Source: Arsenophonus fragariae (GTDB taxonomy: Bacteria; Pseudomonadota; Gammaproteobacteria; Enterobacterales; Enterobacteriaceae). Taken from it: a DNA stretch of 64,000 nt. Under the pieces are notes generated by a model that was not told the origin of the DNA, made no database searches, and saw only the letters and a program-made list of their open reading frames with translations. The stretch is taken from assembly GCA_047291315.1 (NCBI GenBank), contig JBDPYZ010000001.1, forward strand, positions 1 through 64,000. The letters run 5' to 3'. Made by a program: the position numbers and the translations under genes. This document shows, one piece after another, positions 8,087 through 18,009 of this stretch (within the stretch, counting starts at the first letter, position 1; every line of letters starts with the position of its first letter).

Positions 8087-8753
8087 CTACAAGGTTCTGC
8101 ATATTACCCAGACTTGGACTGAATTTGCTCCAGCACTAATGAGCAATTTAGCAACTTCGTTATTTGTTGTTCCTGTTGTAATGACATCGTCAAGTACTGC
8201 AATATGGCGATCTTGAAACGATTTTTTTTACCCTAAAAACTTTACTAAGATTTTGTGTACGTTTTTTAGCAGAAAGTTGAGTTTTTGGCATTGTAGCACG
8301 AGGGCGAATAATTGAATTAGTTTAAAATTGGCATCCTAGCCAATAAGCTAATTGAGTTGCTATTAAACTGGTTTGATTAAATCCACGTTGCAAATGTTTA
8401 CAATGATGGAGTGGGATCGCGATTATGATATCTGGTTTTCGCCAGCGTTGTTGGAGATATCCTTGTTGCCAATAAAGAAGAAATCTAAGCGTGCGAAGAT
8501 AAAGGCGATTTGGGGTGTTTTTTCAAATTTGTACTGCTGTATTAGCTTGCTCAATGGTGGATATAGGGAGTAATAGCGACTAGTTTATGCCAATAGAGGA
8601 GTTTGTAAACAGCGACCGCAAGCAAGGGTGAGTTGTTCGATAGGTAAAGCACAACTATGACAAACTTGTTTTTGATAAGGTAAGCGTTTTAAATAGTATT
8701 GACAAATACCATGAAAGCGATATTTTAGTGCATAGCCAACGGTATCCAACCAT
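8087..8753 (-). pseudogene. gntX: ComF-family amidophosphoribosyltransferase-like protein, broken
   Basis: The tail translates as the phosphoribosyltransferase motif HIAVLDDVITTGTT followed by NEVAKLLISAGA and VQVWVICRTL, matching E. coli GntX/ComF. The N-terminal half shows the zinc-knuckle cysteines (CHSCALPIEQLTLACGRC) in another frame. Several stops and frame changes lie between. The position between nfuA and divergent bioH is the same as in E. coli. The original role in DNA uptake or use is not well established. Confidence 0.85.
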
Positions 8754-8801
8754 TGTTAACATAACGATGTCCTTTTTTATATGTATAAAGAGAGAATAAC
8801 T

Positions 8802-9578
8802 ATGACGACACTGTTTTGGCAGCAGTTGGGTAAAGGAAAAAAAGATGTTGTGTTATTGCACGGATGGGGATTAAATGCAGAAGTTTGGCGTACTATTGAC
8901 GTGGAATCTGGTCCCCATTTTCGTCTCCATCTTGTTGACTTACCTAGCTATGGTCGTAGTAATCTTTTTCCACCGATGTCGTTACAACAAATGGCAGAGG
9001 TAATTTGGCAAAAGGCTCCTAAGCAGGCTATTTGGTTAGGTTGGTCGTTAGGCGGATTAATTGCTAGTAACATTGCACTTAACCATCAAGCAGAAATTGC
9101 CGGTTTAATAACCGTGGCTTCATCACCATGTTTTAGTCAGCAAGAAAACTGGCCAGGTATTAAACCCATGGTGTTTACAGGCTTTGAACAACAATTACAG
9201 GCTAATTTTCATAGTACAGTCGAACGTTTTTTGGCATTGCAAACATTGGGTACCAAAACAGCGCATGAAGATATACGATTATTAAAATCGGTGATACTAA
9301 AACAGCCATTACCTTCAGTTGCTGTGTTAAATGCAGGTTTAGAAATTTTGCGAACAACTGATCTGAGGCCCTCTTTATTAGCGCTAAATAAGCCTTTTTT
9401 GCGCATCTATGGTGATCTTGATGGTTTAGTGCCCAGAAAAGTCGTACCAATAATAGATGGATGGTTACCAAATTCGCGTTCAGTGATAATAAAACATGCT
9501 GCCCATGCACCTTTTATTTCTCATCCTAAGCAGTTTATTCAATTGTTAATAGATTTTTCTCGCCAGTTGGAGCAATGA
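8802..9578 (+). CDS. bioH: Pimeloyl-ACP methyl ester carboxylesterase (biotin synthesis)
   Basis: Hydrolyses pimeloyl-ACP methyl ester to free pimeloyl-ACP and so ends pimelate-chain elongation in biotin synthesis. The ATG at 8802 follows AGAGAG and gives 258 residues (E. coli 256); the ATG at 8781 lacks a ribosome site. The alpha/beta-hydrolase features are complete: LLHGWGLNAEVW near residue 17, nucleophile in GWSLGG near 80, acid in YGDLDGLVPRK near 205 and histidine in HAAHAPF near 233. Keeping bioH fits symbionts that supply B vitamins, but the bioABFCD genes are outside this window. Confidence 0.95.
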   Translation: MTTLFWQQLGKGKKDVVLLHGWGLNAEVWRTIDVESGPHFRLHLVDLPSYGRSNLFPPMSLQQMAEVIWQKAPKQAIWLGWSLGGLIASNIALNHQAEIAGLITVASSPCFSQQENWPGIKPMVFTGFEQQLQANFHSTVERFLALQTLGTKTAHEDIRLLKSVILKQPLPSVAVLNAGLEILRTTDLRPSLLALNKPFLRIYGDLDGLVPRKVVPIIDGWLPNSRSVIIKHAAHAPFISHPKQFIQLLIDFSRQLEQ

Positions 9579-9605
9579 ATAGGGGAAGATAAAATTAAAA
9601 ATATT

Positions 9606-9659
9606 ATTTATACAAGTAAGCAATGATTTATTAAAAAATTATTGCTTACTTGTATAAAT
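9606..9659. terminator. Long perfect inverted repeat between convergent bioH and feoC
   Basis: Nineteen bases at 9606-9624 (ending TACAAGTAAGCAAT) are repeated in perfect inverted orientation at 9641-9659, with a 16-base A/T loop. It overlaps the feoC stop codon and lies about 30 bases past the bioH stop, so it probably terminates both genes. The G+C content is low and there is no long T-run, so another role is possible. Confidence 0.55.
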
Positions 9660-9898
9660 CAGAGAGAAGTAACTTGATAAATTTTTAGGTTACACTTTTT
9701 TATTTCAGAGCATTGCTTACAACTATGGCCTATTGGATAAGGTGAATGATCAACTTGTTTTAATTTTCCCATGGCGGTTAATTTATCTAACATAGCTTCA
9801 ATCATGGGTAATGAAGCAGATAATTTCTGACTAATTTGGTAAGCATCCATTTTACCATACAGCGCAACCATATCTCTAACTTGCAACAAACTGATCAT
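9659..9898 (-). CDS. feoC: Ferrous iron transport accessory protein FeoC
   Basis: A small winged-helix protein that stabilises or regulates the FeoB transporter. The start at 9898 (MISLLQVRDMVALYGKM) gives 79 residues, matching E. coli FeoC (78). The upstream ATG at 9931 would overlap feoB and lacks similarity. The cysteine cluster CKQCSEIKKC near the C-terminus can bind an Fe-S cluster. It is the last gene of feoABC. Confidence 0.92.
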   Translation of the reverse strand: MISLLQVRDMVALYGKMDAYQISQKLSASLPMIEAMLDKLTAMGKLKQVDHSPYPIGHSCKQCSEIKKCNLKIYQVTSL

Positions 9899-9908
9899 AT
9901 AATTTCCC

Positions 9909-12224
9909 CTAATGATATGAGCCTCTTTCACACTGGTTACATTTGTGGATATTATGATTGAGTTTTAGTGTTATGCGTTTACGTGAATGGCGTAAAAATA
10001 TGATTAGCAGTAGATTAAAGAGAACGAGCATCCCAATAACCACTGCACTATATTGCGGGTGTTGCGAGAAAGTTGCTATTTGGTAGAACAAGGCAGAAAC
10101 CGAATAAGCAACATTTAAGCCCCATAGGGTAGAAAACGTCATCCAGCTTCGATTCGTTTCACGGGCAATTGCGCCTAACACAGAAATACAAGGAACATAA
10201 AGTAGTACAAAGATCAGATAGCTATAGACAGACGAAGTCGATCCGAAGTGCGCCTCCATGGTGTCCATTGTACTGCTATCCATATCACCATCGCCTTTAC
10301 TTGCTTCAATAGGATTGGATAAGACACTTAAGCTGAATGTTTCTTTAAGGCTATCCCAAGTTTCATTAACTGCATCTTCTAATTCATTTAACAGATTAAA
10401 TTGTTCTGCGTCAAAAGGTGTTTGAGTAATATTTTCGGCGGTGTACAGCGTATTCAAAGTTCCGATAACCACTTCTTTAGCTAATGCACCCGTAATAAGG
10501 GCAACGGTGGCTTGCCAATTATTATCGTTGATCCCGATAAGTTTCAGTAACGGGGTAACGGTTTTACTTACTGACGCTAATGCTGATTGGTTGATGTTAT
10601 CAACGACTTTACCGGATAAAGAAAAACTATTAAGTGCCGCGATAATCATACTAGCAATAATAATCACTTTTCCCGCTCTAAAGACAAAACCTTTTAGTTT
10701 TTGCGAGGTCTGTAATAGTAATGTTTTTAAGTGTGGTACATGGTAAACTGGTAATTCCATGATGAAAGGGGAGGATGCGCCCCGTGCAATGGTATATTTC
10801 AATAACAACCCAGTTAGGATAGCAATGACAATACCTAATAAATAAAGAGAAAACACAATACTTGCTCCATTTTTGCAAAAAAAAGCGGCCACAAAAACAG
10901 CAAAAATAGCCAGTCTTGCTCCACAAGACATAAAAGGCGCCATTAAAATGGTGATTAATCGTTCACGAGGGGTATCTAATGTCCTTGCTGCCATAATAGC
11001 AGGCACATTACAACCAAAACCGACAATCAAAGGAACAAAAGATTTACCAGGCAGACCCAGTGCTTGCATCAGTCTATCCATGACAAATGCTGCGCGTGCC
11101 ATATAACCTGAGTCTTCCAATATAGAAAGGAATAAATACATTAAACCAATTTGGGGAACTAATGGCAATACAGTGTTGATACCACCACCTACCCCTTGGG
11201 CAAGAAAAACCGTCAACCATTGTGGTAAGTTAAAAGTATGGCCAACCCATTGAATTCCATGAATGAAAATGGCTTCTGATCCACCTTCAAAAAGTGGTTG
11301 TAATGCACCACCAATGTTTATAGCAAGTATAAACATTAAATACATGATAAAAAGGAATATAGGTACTCCAAGCCAGCGATTAAGTACTATATTATCAATA
11401 AATTGCGTTAAGCTATTAGGTTTTGCCATTTGGGTATTAATTACTGTTTCACAAATGGTTGCAATAGTTTTATAGCGCGCATCGGCGATGATAAGTTCAG
11501 GCTCTTCTTGTTGTTGGGATTGTAAATGCGCTTTGATTTTATTTAATTTATCAGTGGAAATAGCTGTACGTTCAAGGCTATATATATCACCTTCTAATAT
11601 TTGTAGTGCTAGCCAACGGCGCTGTTGATGATTGAATTTATTATGGTCGATAATTTGAGTTAAATTTGCTACTTCAGTGAGCAAAATGTCGGGATAGTGG
11701 GTGAGGGTTGAAATAAGATTATGGCTATGTTCATCAATGGCTTGTTTTAATTTGCTAATACCTTTTGCGCGAGTCGACACTAGAGGGATAACAGTACAAC
11801 CCAGGCGTGTTTGAAGTTCATCAATAATAATATGAATATTTTGGTTTTCGGCAATATCCAGCATATTAAGTGCGACGACACAAGGCAAACCTAATTCAAT
11901 AAGTTGTATTGTTAGATAAAGATTACGTTCGAGGTTAGCGGCATCGATAACATTGATCAGCATATCCGCTTCGCCACTCAGGATGAAATGACAGGCAATT
12001 TGTTCATCGAGTGAGGTTTGCTCTGAAATAGTGGTTAGTGAATAGGTGCCAGGCAGGTCAACTAATTCAATATCATATTTTGAGGTTGCAAAGCGACCAA
12101 CCTTTCGCTCAACGGTGACACCAGCCCAGTTTCCAACACGCTGGCGAGCGCTTGTTAATTGATTAAAGAGTGTCGTTTTACCGGCGTTAGGGTTGCCAAT
12201 AAGGCCAATAGTTAATGGTTTCAT
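9909..12224 (-). CDS. feoB: Ferrous iron transporter FeoB
   Basis: The main inner-membrane importer of Fe2+. The 771 residues match the family (E. coli 773). The N-terminal G-domain shows G1 GNPNAGKTTLFNQLT, G3 DLPGTYSL and G4 NMLD. The membrane domain has two gate repeats, including GFGCNVPAIMAARTL near residue 400 and CGARLAIFAVF near 430. A cysteine-rich tail (HKCNQCERG) ends the protein. It is 57 bases after feoA and 10 bases before the feoC start, forming one operon. Confidence 0.97.
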   Translation of the reverse strand: MKPLTIGLIGNPNAGKTTLFNQLTSARQRVGNWAGVTVERKVGRFATSKYDIELVDLPGTYSLTTISEQTSLDEQIACHFILSGEADMLINVIDAANLERNLYLTIQLIELGLPCVVALNMLDIAENQNIHIIIDELQTRLGCTVIPLVSTRAKGISKLKQAIDEHSHNLISTLTHYPDILLTEVANLTQIIDHNKFNHQQRRWLALQILEGDIYSLERTAISTDKLNKIKAHLQSQQQEEPELIIADARYKTIATICETVINTQMAKPNSLTQFIDNIVLNRWLGVPIFLFIMYLMFILAINIGGALQPLFEGGSEAIFIHGIQWVGHTFNLPQWLTVFLAQGVGGGINTVLPLVPQIGLMYLFLSILEDSGYMARAAFVMDRLMQALGLPGKSFVPLIVGFGCNVPAIMAARTLDTPRERLITILMAPFMSCGARLAIFAVFVAAFFCKNGASIVFSLYLLGIVIAILTGLLLKYTIARGASSPFIMELPVYHVPHLKTLLLQTSQKLKGFVFRAGKVIIIASMIIAALNSFSLSGKVVDNINQSALASVSKTVTPLLKLIGINDNNWQATVALITGALAKEVVIGTLNTLYTAENITQTPFDAEQFNLLNELEDAVNETWDSLKETFSLSVLSNPIEASKGDGDMDSSTMDTMEAHFGSTSSVYSYLIFVLLYVPCISVLGAIARETNRSWMTFSTLWGLNVAYSVSALFYQIATFSQHPQYSAVVIGMLVLFNLLLIIFLRHSRKRITLKLNHNIHKCNQCERGSYH

Positions 12225-12281
12225 AGTTCGGGTGTCAGATGAGTAATAAGCAATAGGTTATTTAGTTATCATAAAAATATT

Positions 12282-12521
12282 TTATACCGCTTTGTTGCCG
12301 GCATCGGCCAAATTTAATAGCGCAAGATCTTTTTTTCTTAAGATCAAATTCATACGGCGTGTTTCAATTTGAATAGGATCACCAAGCGGCGCTATACGAA
12401 TAACGCTAAAAAAAGATCCAGGTAACATGCCTAAAGAGAGTAACTTTTGACGGTAAGCTGGATTTATTTCTGATGAAAATCCGACAATTTTGTAACGATG
12501 ATTAGGAAGAATTGACATAGA
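12282..12521 (-). CDS. feoA: Ferrous iron transport protein FeoA
   Basis: A small SH3-like cytoplasmic protein required for FeoB activity. The start at 12521 (MSILPNHRYKIVGF) gives 79 residues and matches E. coli FeoA (75). The frame opens at 12581, but the extra 20 residues have no counterpart. Conserved PAYRQKLLSLGMLPG and APLGDPI are present. It is the first gene of feoABC, behind Fur boxes. Confidence 0.95.
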   Translation of the reverse strand, partial: SMSILPNHRYKIVGFSSEINPAYRQKLLSLGMLPGSFFSVIRIAPLGDPIQIETRRMNLILRKKDLALLNLADAGNKAV

Positions 12522-12592
12522 CACTTCCACTAGAGAGCCAAAAAAACAAACATACCGCAAATGGGTACAGATGAATAGCATAATTAATAGAA

Positions 12593-12629
12593 AATATTAT
12601 CATTCTCACATTAATAATGATAATCAAAA
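12593..12629 (-). promoter_or_regulatory. Two Fur boxes upstream of feoABC
   Basis: The plus strand reads AATATTATCATTCTCAC then TTAATAATGATAATCAAAA. Both resemble the Fur consensus GATAATGATAATCATTATC. They lie 70-110 bases before feoA, where Fur with Fe2+ represses the operon in relatives. Iron-regulated expression therefore seems kept. Confidence 0.75.
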
Positions 12630-12782
12630 TTGTCTACCATACGAATTAATTTAGCGCTTTTTTTAAATGACGGCAATTGATATTGATCAATAGTTCACTA
12701 GAGAATGAAATATTGGTATCAAAATTAGTGTTAATTCATGAATTTTTATTAAATAAAACGATTTTTTAAAATTGAATATTGT

Positions 12783-12809
12783 AATAGTCTGGTTGAACAT
12801 CAGACTATT
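12783..12809 (-). terminator. Hairpin after tex, possible terminator
   Basis: AATAGTCTG at 12783-12791 pairs with CAGACTATT at 12801-12809 around a 9-base loop, 20 bases past the tex stop. On the minus strand it is followed by an A/T-rich stretch without a clean T-run. Confidence 0.5.
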
Positions 12810-12828
12810 AGGGATTAAATATTGACTA

Positions 12829-15156
12829 TTAGCGCTTTTTATTGAGTGCGGCAGCTAGCGCATCACCCATAACATTATTACTGAATAGAGTATTGTTTTG
12901 TTGAGATGTTTTAGTTGAACTGGCTGAGGGAGTATTTCTGCCTGTTTGTTGCTTATTACGGTCTTGTTGTGGTGTATCTTCTGTTTTCTCATCTAGGCGC
13001 ATGGTTAGCGCAATTCGTTTACGGTTTAAATCAATATCGACGACTTTAACGGTGATAATATCCCCTGCTTTGACTAAAGAATGAGGATCTTTAATAAATT
13101 TATCGGACAGGGAGGAAATGTGTACTAAACCATCCTGGTGAACGCCGATATCGACAAACGCACCAAAATTGGTGACATTGGTCACTGAACCTTCTAATAT
13201 CATACCTGTTTTAAGATCTTCCATTATTTCAATGCCATCGACAAAGATGGCTGTTTTAAATTCTGGTCGTGGGTCTCGTCCAGGCTTTTCTAGTTGTTTT
13301 AAAATATCATTTACTGTTGGAATGCCGAATTTGTCGGTAGTAAACTGTTCTGGTTTGAGATTATTGAGCACCCTAGTGTTACCTATGATCGTTTTTAGGG
13401 GTTGCTTAGTGGTTAATAAAATTTTTTCTACGATCGGATAAGCTTCAGGATGAACTGTAGAGGCATCAAGAGGATTATCCCCTGTCATAATGCGTAAAAA
13501 CCCCGCGCACTGCTCAAAAGCTTTTGTACCAAGAAGCGTAACTTTCAATAGTTGTTTGCGGTCATTAAAGCACCCGTGTTCGTTACGCCAATTAACTACA
13601 TTTTGGGCAATTTTTTTACCTAGTCCTGCAACATGTGAAAGAAGAGCAACAGAGGCGGTATTTAGATCAATACCGACTGCGTTTACACAGTCTTCGACTA
13701 CAGCTTCCAGTTTTTTAGCTAGTAAAGTTTGGTTAACATCATGTTGGTATTGGCCAACACCAATTGATTTAGGATCAATTTTTACTAATTCAGCTAGCGG
13801 GTCTTGTAAACGGCGAGCAATAGAGACTGCTCCACGTAAAGAGACATCGAGGGCAGGAAATTCTTGTGCCGCTAATTCAGAGGCCGAGTAAACTGAAGCG
13901 CCAGATTCACTAACGATTACTTTCTGGGCGGTAATTTTAGGGTACTGTTTTTTAATTGCGGTAAAAAAGCGTTCAGTTTCACGTGAAGCAGTGCCATTAC
14001 CAATAGCGACCAAGGCAACTTTATATTTCTCACATAAGGATGCAATAGTCGCTGCAGATTTTGTTGCTTGGCCGGTGTGAGGATAAATAGTGTCTGTAGT
14101 AATGAGTTTGCCTGTTGCATTAACAATGGCCACCTTGACGCCAGTGCGTAAACCAGGATCTAATCCCATGGTGGTATGCATACCGGCTGGCGATGCCATT
14201 AAAAGGTCACGTAGGTTACGTGCGAAAACATGAATAGCTTCTTCTTCTGCTTTTTCGCGTAAGGTACTCATCAATTCTGTTTCAAGGTGTAACAGAATTT
14301 TGACTCGCCATGTCCAACTGATAACGGCTTTTCGCCATTTATCTGCTGGTGCATTATTTAAATGTAAGCCGAAGTGTCGGGTAATAATTTCTTCACAATA
14401 GCTTTCTTTTGGGGCTGGTTCAAATTGTGGATCGGCATTAAGTGATAATTGTAAAATACCTTCGTTACGGCCACGGAACATGGCAAGTGCTCGGTGGGAT
14501 GGAATATGTGCAATAAGCTCATGGTGATCAAAATAATCACTAAATTTTGCACCTACGGTTTCTTTACCTTCGATAACTTTGGTCGTTAGGTGAGCATTTT
14601 TCCTTAAATAATCGCGAATTTTGCTGAGTAAATTTGCATCTTCAGCGAAGTGTTCCATTAGAATGTAACGTGCACCATCGAGTGCAGCTTTAGTGTTATT
14701 AATATTTTTTTGTGGATCAATAAAGGTTTTGGCTATTTGTTCTGGTATATGCTGGGGTTCATTCCATAACTGCTCGGCGAGTGGCTTTAAGCCAGCTTCA
14801 ATCGCTATTTGACCTCGTGTACGACGTTTGGGTTTATAAGGTAAGTAGAGATCTTCGAGCTCAGTTTTATTAAAAGTGTTATTAATCGCTTGAGCAAGTT
14901 CATCCGTAAGCTTTCCTTGTTCATTAATCGATTTTAGAATAGTTTGACGGCGCTCGGTTAATTCACGTAAGTAACTTAAACGAGTTTCAAGTTTACGCAG
15001 CTGGTTATCATCGAGCTCTCCTGTGACTTCTTTACGATAGCGGGCAATAAAAGGAACGGTATTTCCTTCATCGAGTAATGTAATAGCTGAAAGTACTTGC
15101 GCTGGCGTTGTTTCTAATTCATGTGCAATAATTTGGCTTAAGGATTTATTCATCAT
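12829..15156 (-). CDS. tex: Tex-family transcription accessory RNA-binding protein
   Basis: A conserved nucleic-acid-binding protein (YhgF in E. coli) linked to transcription and stress tolerance. The 775 residues include the Tex N-terminal helical domain, a YqgF/RuvC-like domain (TMGLDPGLRTGVKVA near residue 330), helix-hairpin-helix repeats (SVALLSHVAGLGKKIAQNVV near 505) and a C-terminal S1 domain (GSVTNVTNFGAFVDIGVHQD near 660). The tail is low-complexity and rich in Q, S, T and N. The gene lies upstream of feoA in the same direction, as in E. coli. Confidence 0.95.
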   Translation of the reverse strand: MMNKSLSQIIAHELETTPAQVLSAITLLDEGNTVPFIARYRKEVTGELDDNQLRKLETRLSYLRELTERRQTILKSINEQGKLTDELAQAINNTFNKTELEDLYLPYKPKRRTRGQIAIEAGLKPLAEQLWNEPQHIPEQIAKTFIDPQKNINNTKAALDGARYILMEHFAEDANLLSKIRDYLRKNAHLTTKVIEGKETVGAKFSDYFDHHELIAHIPSHRALAMFRGRNEGILQLSLNADPQFEPAPKESYCEEIITRHFGLHLNNAPADKWRKAVISWTWRVKILLHLETELMSTLREKAEEEAIHVFARNLRDLLMASPAGMHTTMGLDPGLRTGVKVAIVNATGKLITTDTIYPHTGQATKSAATIASLCEKYKVALVAIGNGTASRETERFFTAIKKQYPKITAQKVIVSESGASVYSASELAAQEFPALDVSLRGAVSIARRLQDPLAELVKIDPKSIGVGQYQHDVNQTLLAKKLEAVVEDCVNAVGIDLNTASVALLSHVAGLGKKIAQNVVNWRNEHGCFNDRKQLLKVTLLGTKAFEQCAGFLRIMTGDNPLDASTVHPEAYPIVEKILLTTKQPLKTIIGNTRVLNNLKPEQFTTDKFGIPTVNDILKQLEKPGRDPRPEFKTAIFVDGIEIMEDLKTGMILEGSVTNVTNFGAFVDIGVHQDGLVHISSLSDKFIKDPHSLVKAGDIITVKVVDIDLNRKRIALTMRLDEKTEDTPQQDRNKQQTGRNTPSASSTKTSQQNNTLFSNNVMGDALAAALNKKR

Positions 15157-15342
15157 TTTAGTTTCTTCAATACTTAAATAGGAAGCAATTAACAGCTTGT
15201 GTGCTCATTTATACGTGTTGAAAACAATAATTTCCAGTTAACATTATATTTGGATATTAGAACTTGATGTAGTGAACGAAAACTTTTTTAGAGTTATATA
15301 GTAATTAGTTTAAATTAAGGTTAACCATACTGAGTTTTTATT

Positions 15343-15824
15343 GTAAAAAATAATTATATTACTCGTGAAGGGTGGAACAACCTTAAAAAAGAGTTAAAGT
15401 CTTTTTGGCGAGAGGAGCGACCGAAAGTCACTCAAGCTGTATCCGAGGCAGCTGCGCTTGGTGATCGCTCAGAGAATGCGGAGTATATTTATGGTAAAAA
15501 GCGATTACGATAAATTGATCGACATATTCGATTTTTATCTAAACATCTTGAAGTATTAAAGATAGTTGATCACGATCCTCAGCAGGAAGGTAGAGTTTAT
15601 TTTGGTGCTTGGGTAAAACTACAAGATGAAAGTGGCAATATTAAAGTTTTTCGCTTAGTTGGACCAGATGAATTTAATCCAACTAAAAAATGGATTTCTA
15701 TTAATTCACCAGTAGCAAAGAATTATTAGGTAAACAAATTGATGATGAAGTTACGGTGAATACGCCAAATGATATTATTACTTACTGGATACTGGAAATT
15801 AATTATCAAGGGATTGAGTTATAA
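15343..15824 (+). pseudogene. greB: Transcription elongation factor GreB, broken
   Basis: GreB rescues backtracked RNA polymerase by stimulating transcript cleavage. The frame reads NNYITREGWNNLKKEL, FWREERPKVTQAVSEAAALG and DRSENAEYIYGKKRLR, then hits TAA where E is expected. It continues IDRHIRFLSKHLEVLKIVD, PQQEGRVYFGAWVKL and INSPVAK, followed by a one-base deletion and DDEVTVNTPN. The start codon appears to have become GTA. It runs in the same direction as ompR, whereas in E. coli greB runs away from ompR and with tex. Confidence 0.92.
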
Positions 15825-15961
15825 ATGATATAAAATTAAAAAGATCAGTAAAATGTAAATATTAATCTAAAAAAGCCTAATAGAAATTAGTTATATTATT
15901 ATTGCCTTATTTGTTATTAAGGCACTATATAGGATCTTAAAAATATTTATGGAGTTAAAAA

Positions 15962-16681
15962 ATGCAAGAAAATTATAAAATTCTTGTTGTGGATGATGAT
16001 ATGCGTTTACGCTCTTTATTGGAGCGCTATTTAACTGAACAAGGTTTTCAAGTACGTAGTACCGCTAATGCAGAGCAAATGGGTCGTATTTTAACTCGTG
16101 AATCTATTCATTTGATTGTACTGGATTTGATGTTACCCGGTGAAGATGGCTTATCTATTTGCCGTCGTTTAAGAAGCCAAAATAATCCTATTCCAATTAT
16201 TATGGTAACAGCGAAAGGTGAAGAGGTAGATCGGATTGTTGGATTAGAAATTGGGGCGGATGATTATATACCTAAGCCATTTAATCCTAGAGAATTACTG
16301 GCTCGTATCCGTGCCGTATTGCGACGTCAGGCAAATGAGCTGCCTGGTGCGCCGGCACAGGATGAGGCGGTAATTCGCTTTGGTAAATTCAAATTAAATC
16401 TAGGAACACGGGAAATGTTTCAAGATGATAAGTCTATGCCATTAACCAGTGGTGAGTTTGCTGTCTTAAAAGTGCTGGTTTCTTATCCACGTGAGCCTCT
16501 ATCTCGTGACAAACTGATGAGTCTTGCTCGAGGGCGTGAATATAGTGCGATGGAGCGTTCGATAGATGTGCAGATTTCACGTCTACGTAGAATGATTGAG
16601 GATGATCCCACTCACCCACGTTATATTCAAACGGTTTGGGGCTTAGGTTATGTATTTGTGCCAGATGGTAGTAAAGCATGA
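15962..16681 (+). CDS. ompR: Osmolarity response regulator OmpR
   Basis: A DNA-binding regulator of porin and many osmotic and acid-stress genes, phosphorylated by EnvZ. The 239 residues equal E. coli OmpR. The receiver domain has the acidic pair DDD near residue 11, the phospho-acceptor aspartate in VLDLMLPGEDG near 55 and the lysine in YIPKPFNP near 105. The C-terminal winged helix is almost identical to E. coli (LTSGEFAVLK, REYSAMERSIDVQISRLRR). GGAG precedes the start and the stop overlaps the envZ start. Confidence 0.97.
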   Translation: MQENYKILVVDDDMRLRSLLERYLTEQGFQVRSTANAEQMGRILTRESIHLIVLDLMLPGEDGLSICRRLRSQNNPIPIIMVTAKGEEVDRIVGLEIGADDYIPKPFNPRELLARIRAVLRRQANELPGAPAQDEAVIRFGKFKLNLGTREMFQDDKSMPLTSGEFAVLKVLVSYPREPLSRDKLMSLARGREYSAMERSIDVQISRLRRMIEDDPTHPRYIQTVWGLGYVFVPDGSKA

Positions 16682-18009
16682 AACGATTGCGTTTTTCCAG
16701 ACGTAACACGTTTTCTCGTTCATTATTTGTTATTGTTACTTTACTGTTTGCTAGTTTAGTCACCAGCTATTTGGTTGTTGTGCTTAGTTTTGTTGTGATG
16801 CCGAGTCTCCAGCAGCTTAATAAAGTTTTAGCCTATGAAGTGCATACCTTATTAACAGAGAAAATTGAATTCCAAGATGAAAAAGCAATTTTGATTTCAT
16901 CATTCAAGAAGAAAATTTATAAAGAACTTGGTATTAATTTTTATACTGAGCCGCTTGCTATGGAAAAAGGCTTACGCTGGGCAAGACATTATGAGGAATT
17001 AAGCCAACAGATGGCGGAATATATGGGTGGTAAGGCGGATGTTCGTTTTGAAATCGCCAAAGAGCATCCTTTTCTATTTCTATGGTTAAATTCTTATCTT
17101 GCCCCAAATGTTTGGATACGACTGCCTTTAACTGAAATAGGACAGAATCAGTTTGCAGTTGTATTTCGTTATACACTGGCTATTTTTTTAATTATTTTTG
17201 CTGTTATATGGCTTTATATACGTTATCAGAGTAGGTTATTATTTGTGTTAGAAAACTATGCCAAGCAAATGGGAAAAGGCGTTATAGTCCCAGCAATCAA
17301 GGAAGAGGGTTCATTAGAAATACGTTATGTCATCCGCGCTTTTAATCGTATGTCGTCAGGGATAAAAATGCTAGAAAATGATAGAACGATATTAATGGCA
17401 GGTGTAAGTCATGATTTAAGAACTCCGTTAACACGTATTCGTTTAGCGACAGAAATGATGAATGAAAAGGATCAATATTTAGCAGAATCAATTAACAAAG
17501 ATATTGAAGAGTGTGATGCCATCATTGAGCAATTCATGGACTATATACGTACAGGCCGGGAAATGAACATGGAGTTTTGTGACTTGAATAAAGTCCTACT
17601 TGAGGCTGTTAATGCTGAGAGTATTTTTCTGCCTAATATTGAGATGCAGATTAGTTCATCACCTATCATTATTAATGCTAATGCGATTGCCATTAAACGA
17701 GCAGTAACCAATATGCTGGTTAACGCCTTTCGCTATGGAAATGGTTGGGTAAAAGTCAGTAGTGGTGTGATAAAAGATCATGCTTGGTTTCAGGTTGAGG
17801 ATGATGGTGCAGGAATCAAAAAAGAGAGTATTCAACATCTTTTACAACCTTTTGTTCAAGGCGAAAGGGCAAGCAGTAATGGTGGTAAAGGGCTAGGATT
17901 AGCAATTATTCGCCGAATTATTGATGCTCATGATGGTGAAATTATTATAGATAGAAGTAAGCGGGGAGGGTTATCTATATGGGCAAGTTTACCATTAATG
18001 ATTAAATGA
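16678..18009 (+). CDS. envZ: Osmosensor histidine kinase EnvZ
   Basis: An inner-membrane sensor that phosphorylates and dephosphorylates OmpR. The 443 residues (E. coli 450) begin with a basic stretch and a first membrane helix near residues 15-40. A periplasmic domain, a second helix near 160-180 and a HAMP linker follow. The dimerisation/phosphotransfer domain carries MAGVSHDLRTPLTRIRL with histidine near 244. The ATP-binding domain shows VNAFRYG, EDDGAGI and GGKGLGLAI. The ATGA overlap with ompR implies translational coupling. Intact, unlike the neighbouring pst operon. Confidence 0.96.
   Translation: MKRLRFSRRNTFSRSLFVIVTLLFASLVTSYLVVVLSFVVMPSLQQLNKVLAYEVHTLLTEKIEFQDEKAILISSFKKKIYKELGINFYTEPLAMEKGLRWARHYEELSQQMAEYMGGKADVRFEIAKEHPFLFLWLNSYLAPNVWIRLPLTEIGQNQFAVVFRYTLAIFLIIFAVIWLYIRYQSRLLFVLENYAKQMGKGVIVPAIKEEGSLEIRYVIRAFNRMSSGIKMLENDRTILMAGVSHDLRTPLTRIRLATEMMNEKDQYLAESINKDIEECDAIIEQFMDYIRTGREMNMEFCDLNKVLLEAVNAESIFLPNIEMQISSSPIIINANAIAIKRAVTNMLVNAFRYGNGWVKVSSGVIKDHAWFQVEDDGAGIKKESIQHLLQPFVQGERASSNGGKGLGLAIIRRIIDAHDGEIIIDRSKRGGLSIWASLPLMIK

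Noticed and set aside
10441..11475. Plus-strand frames inside feoB
   Set aside because: They are shadows of the strongly conserved minus-strand feoB reading frame.
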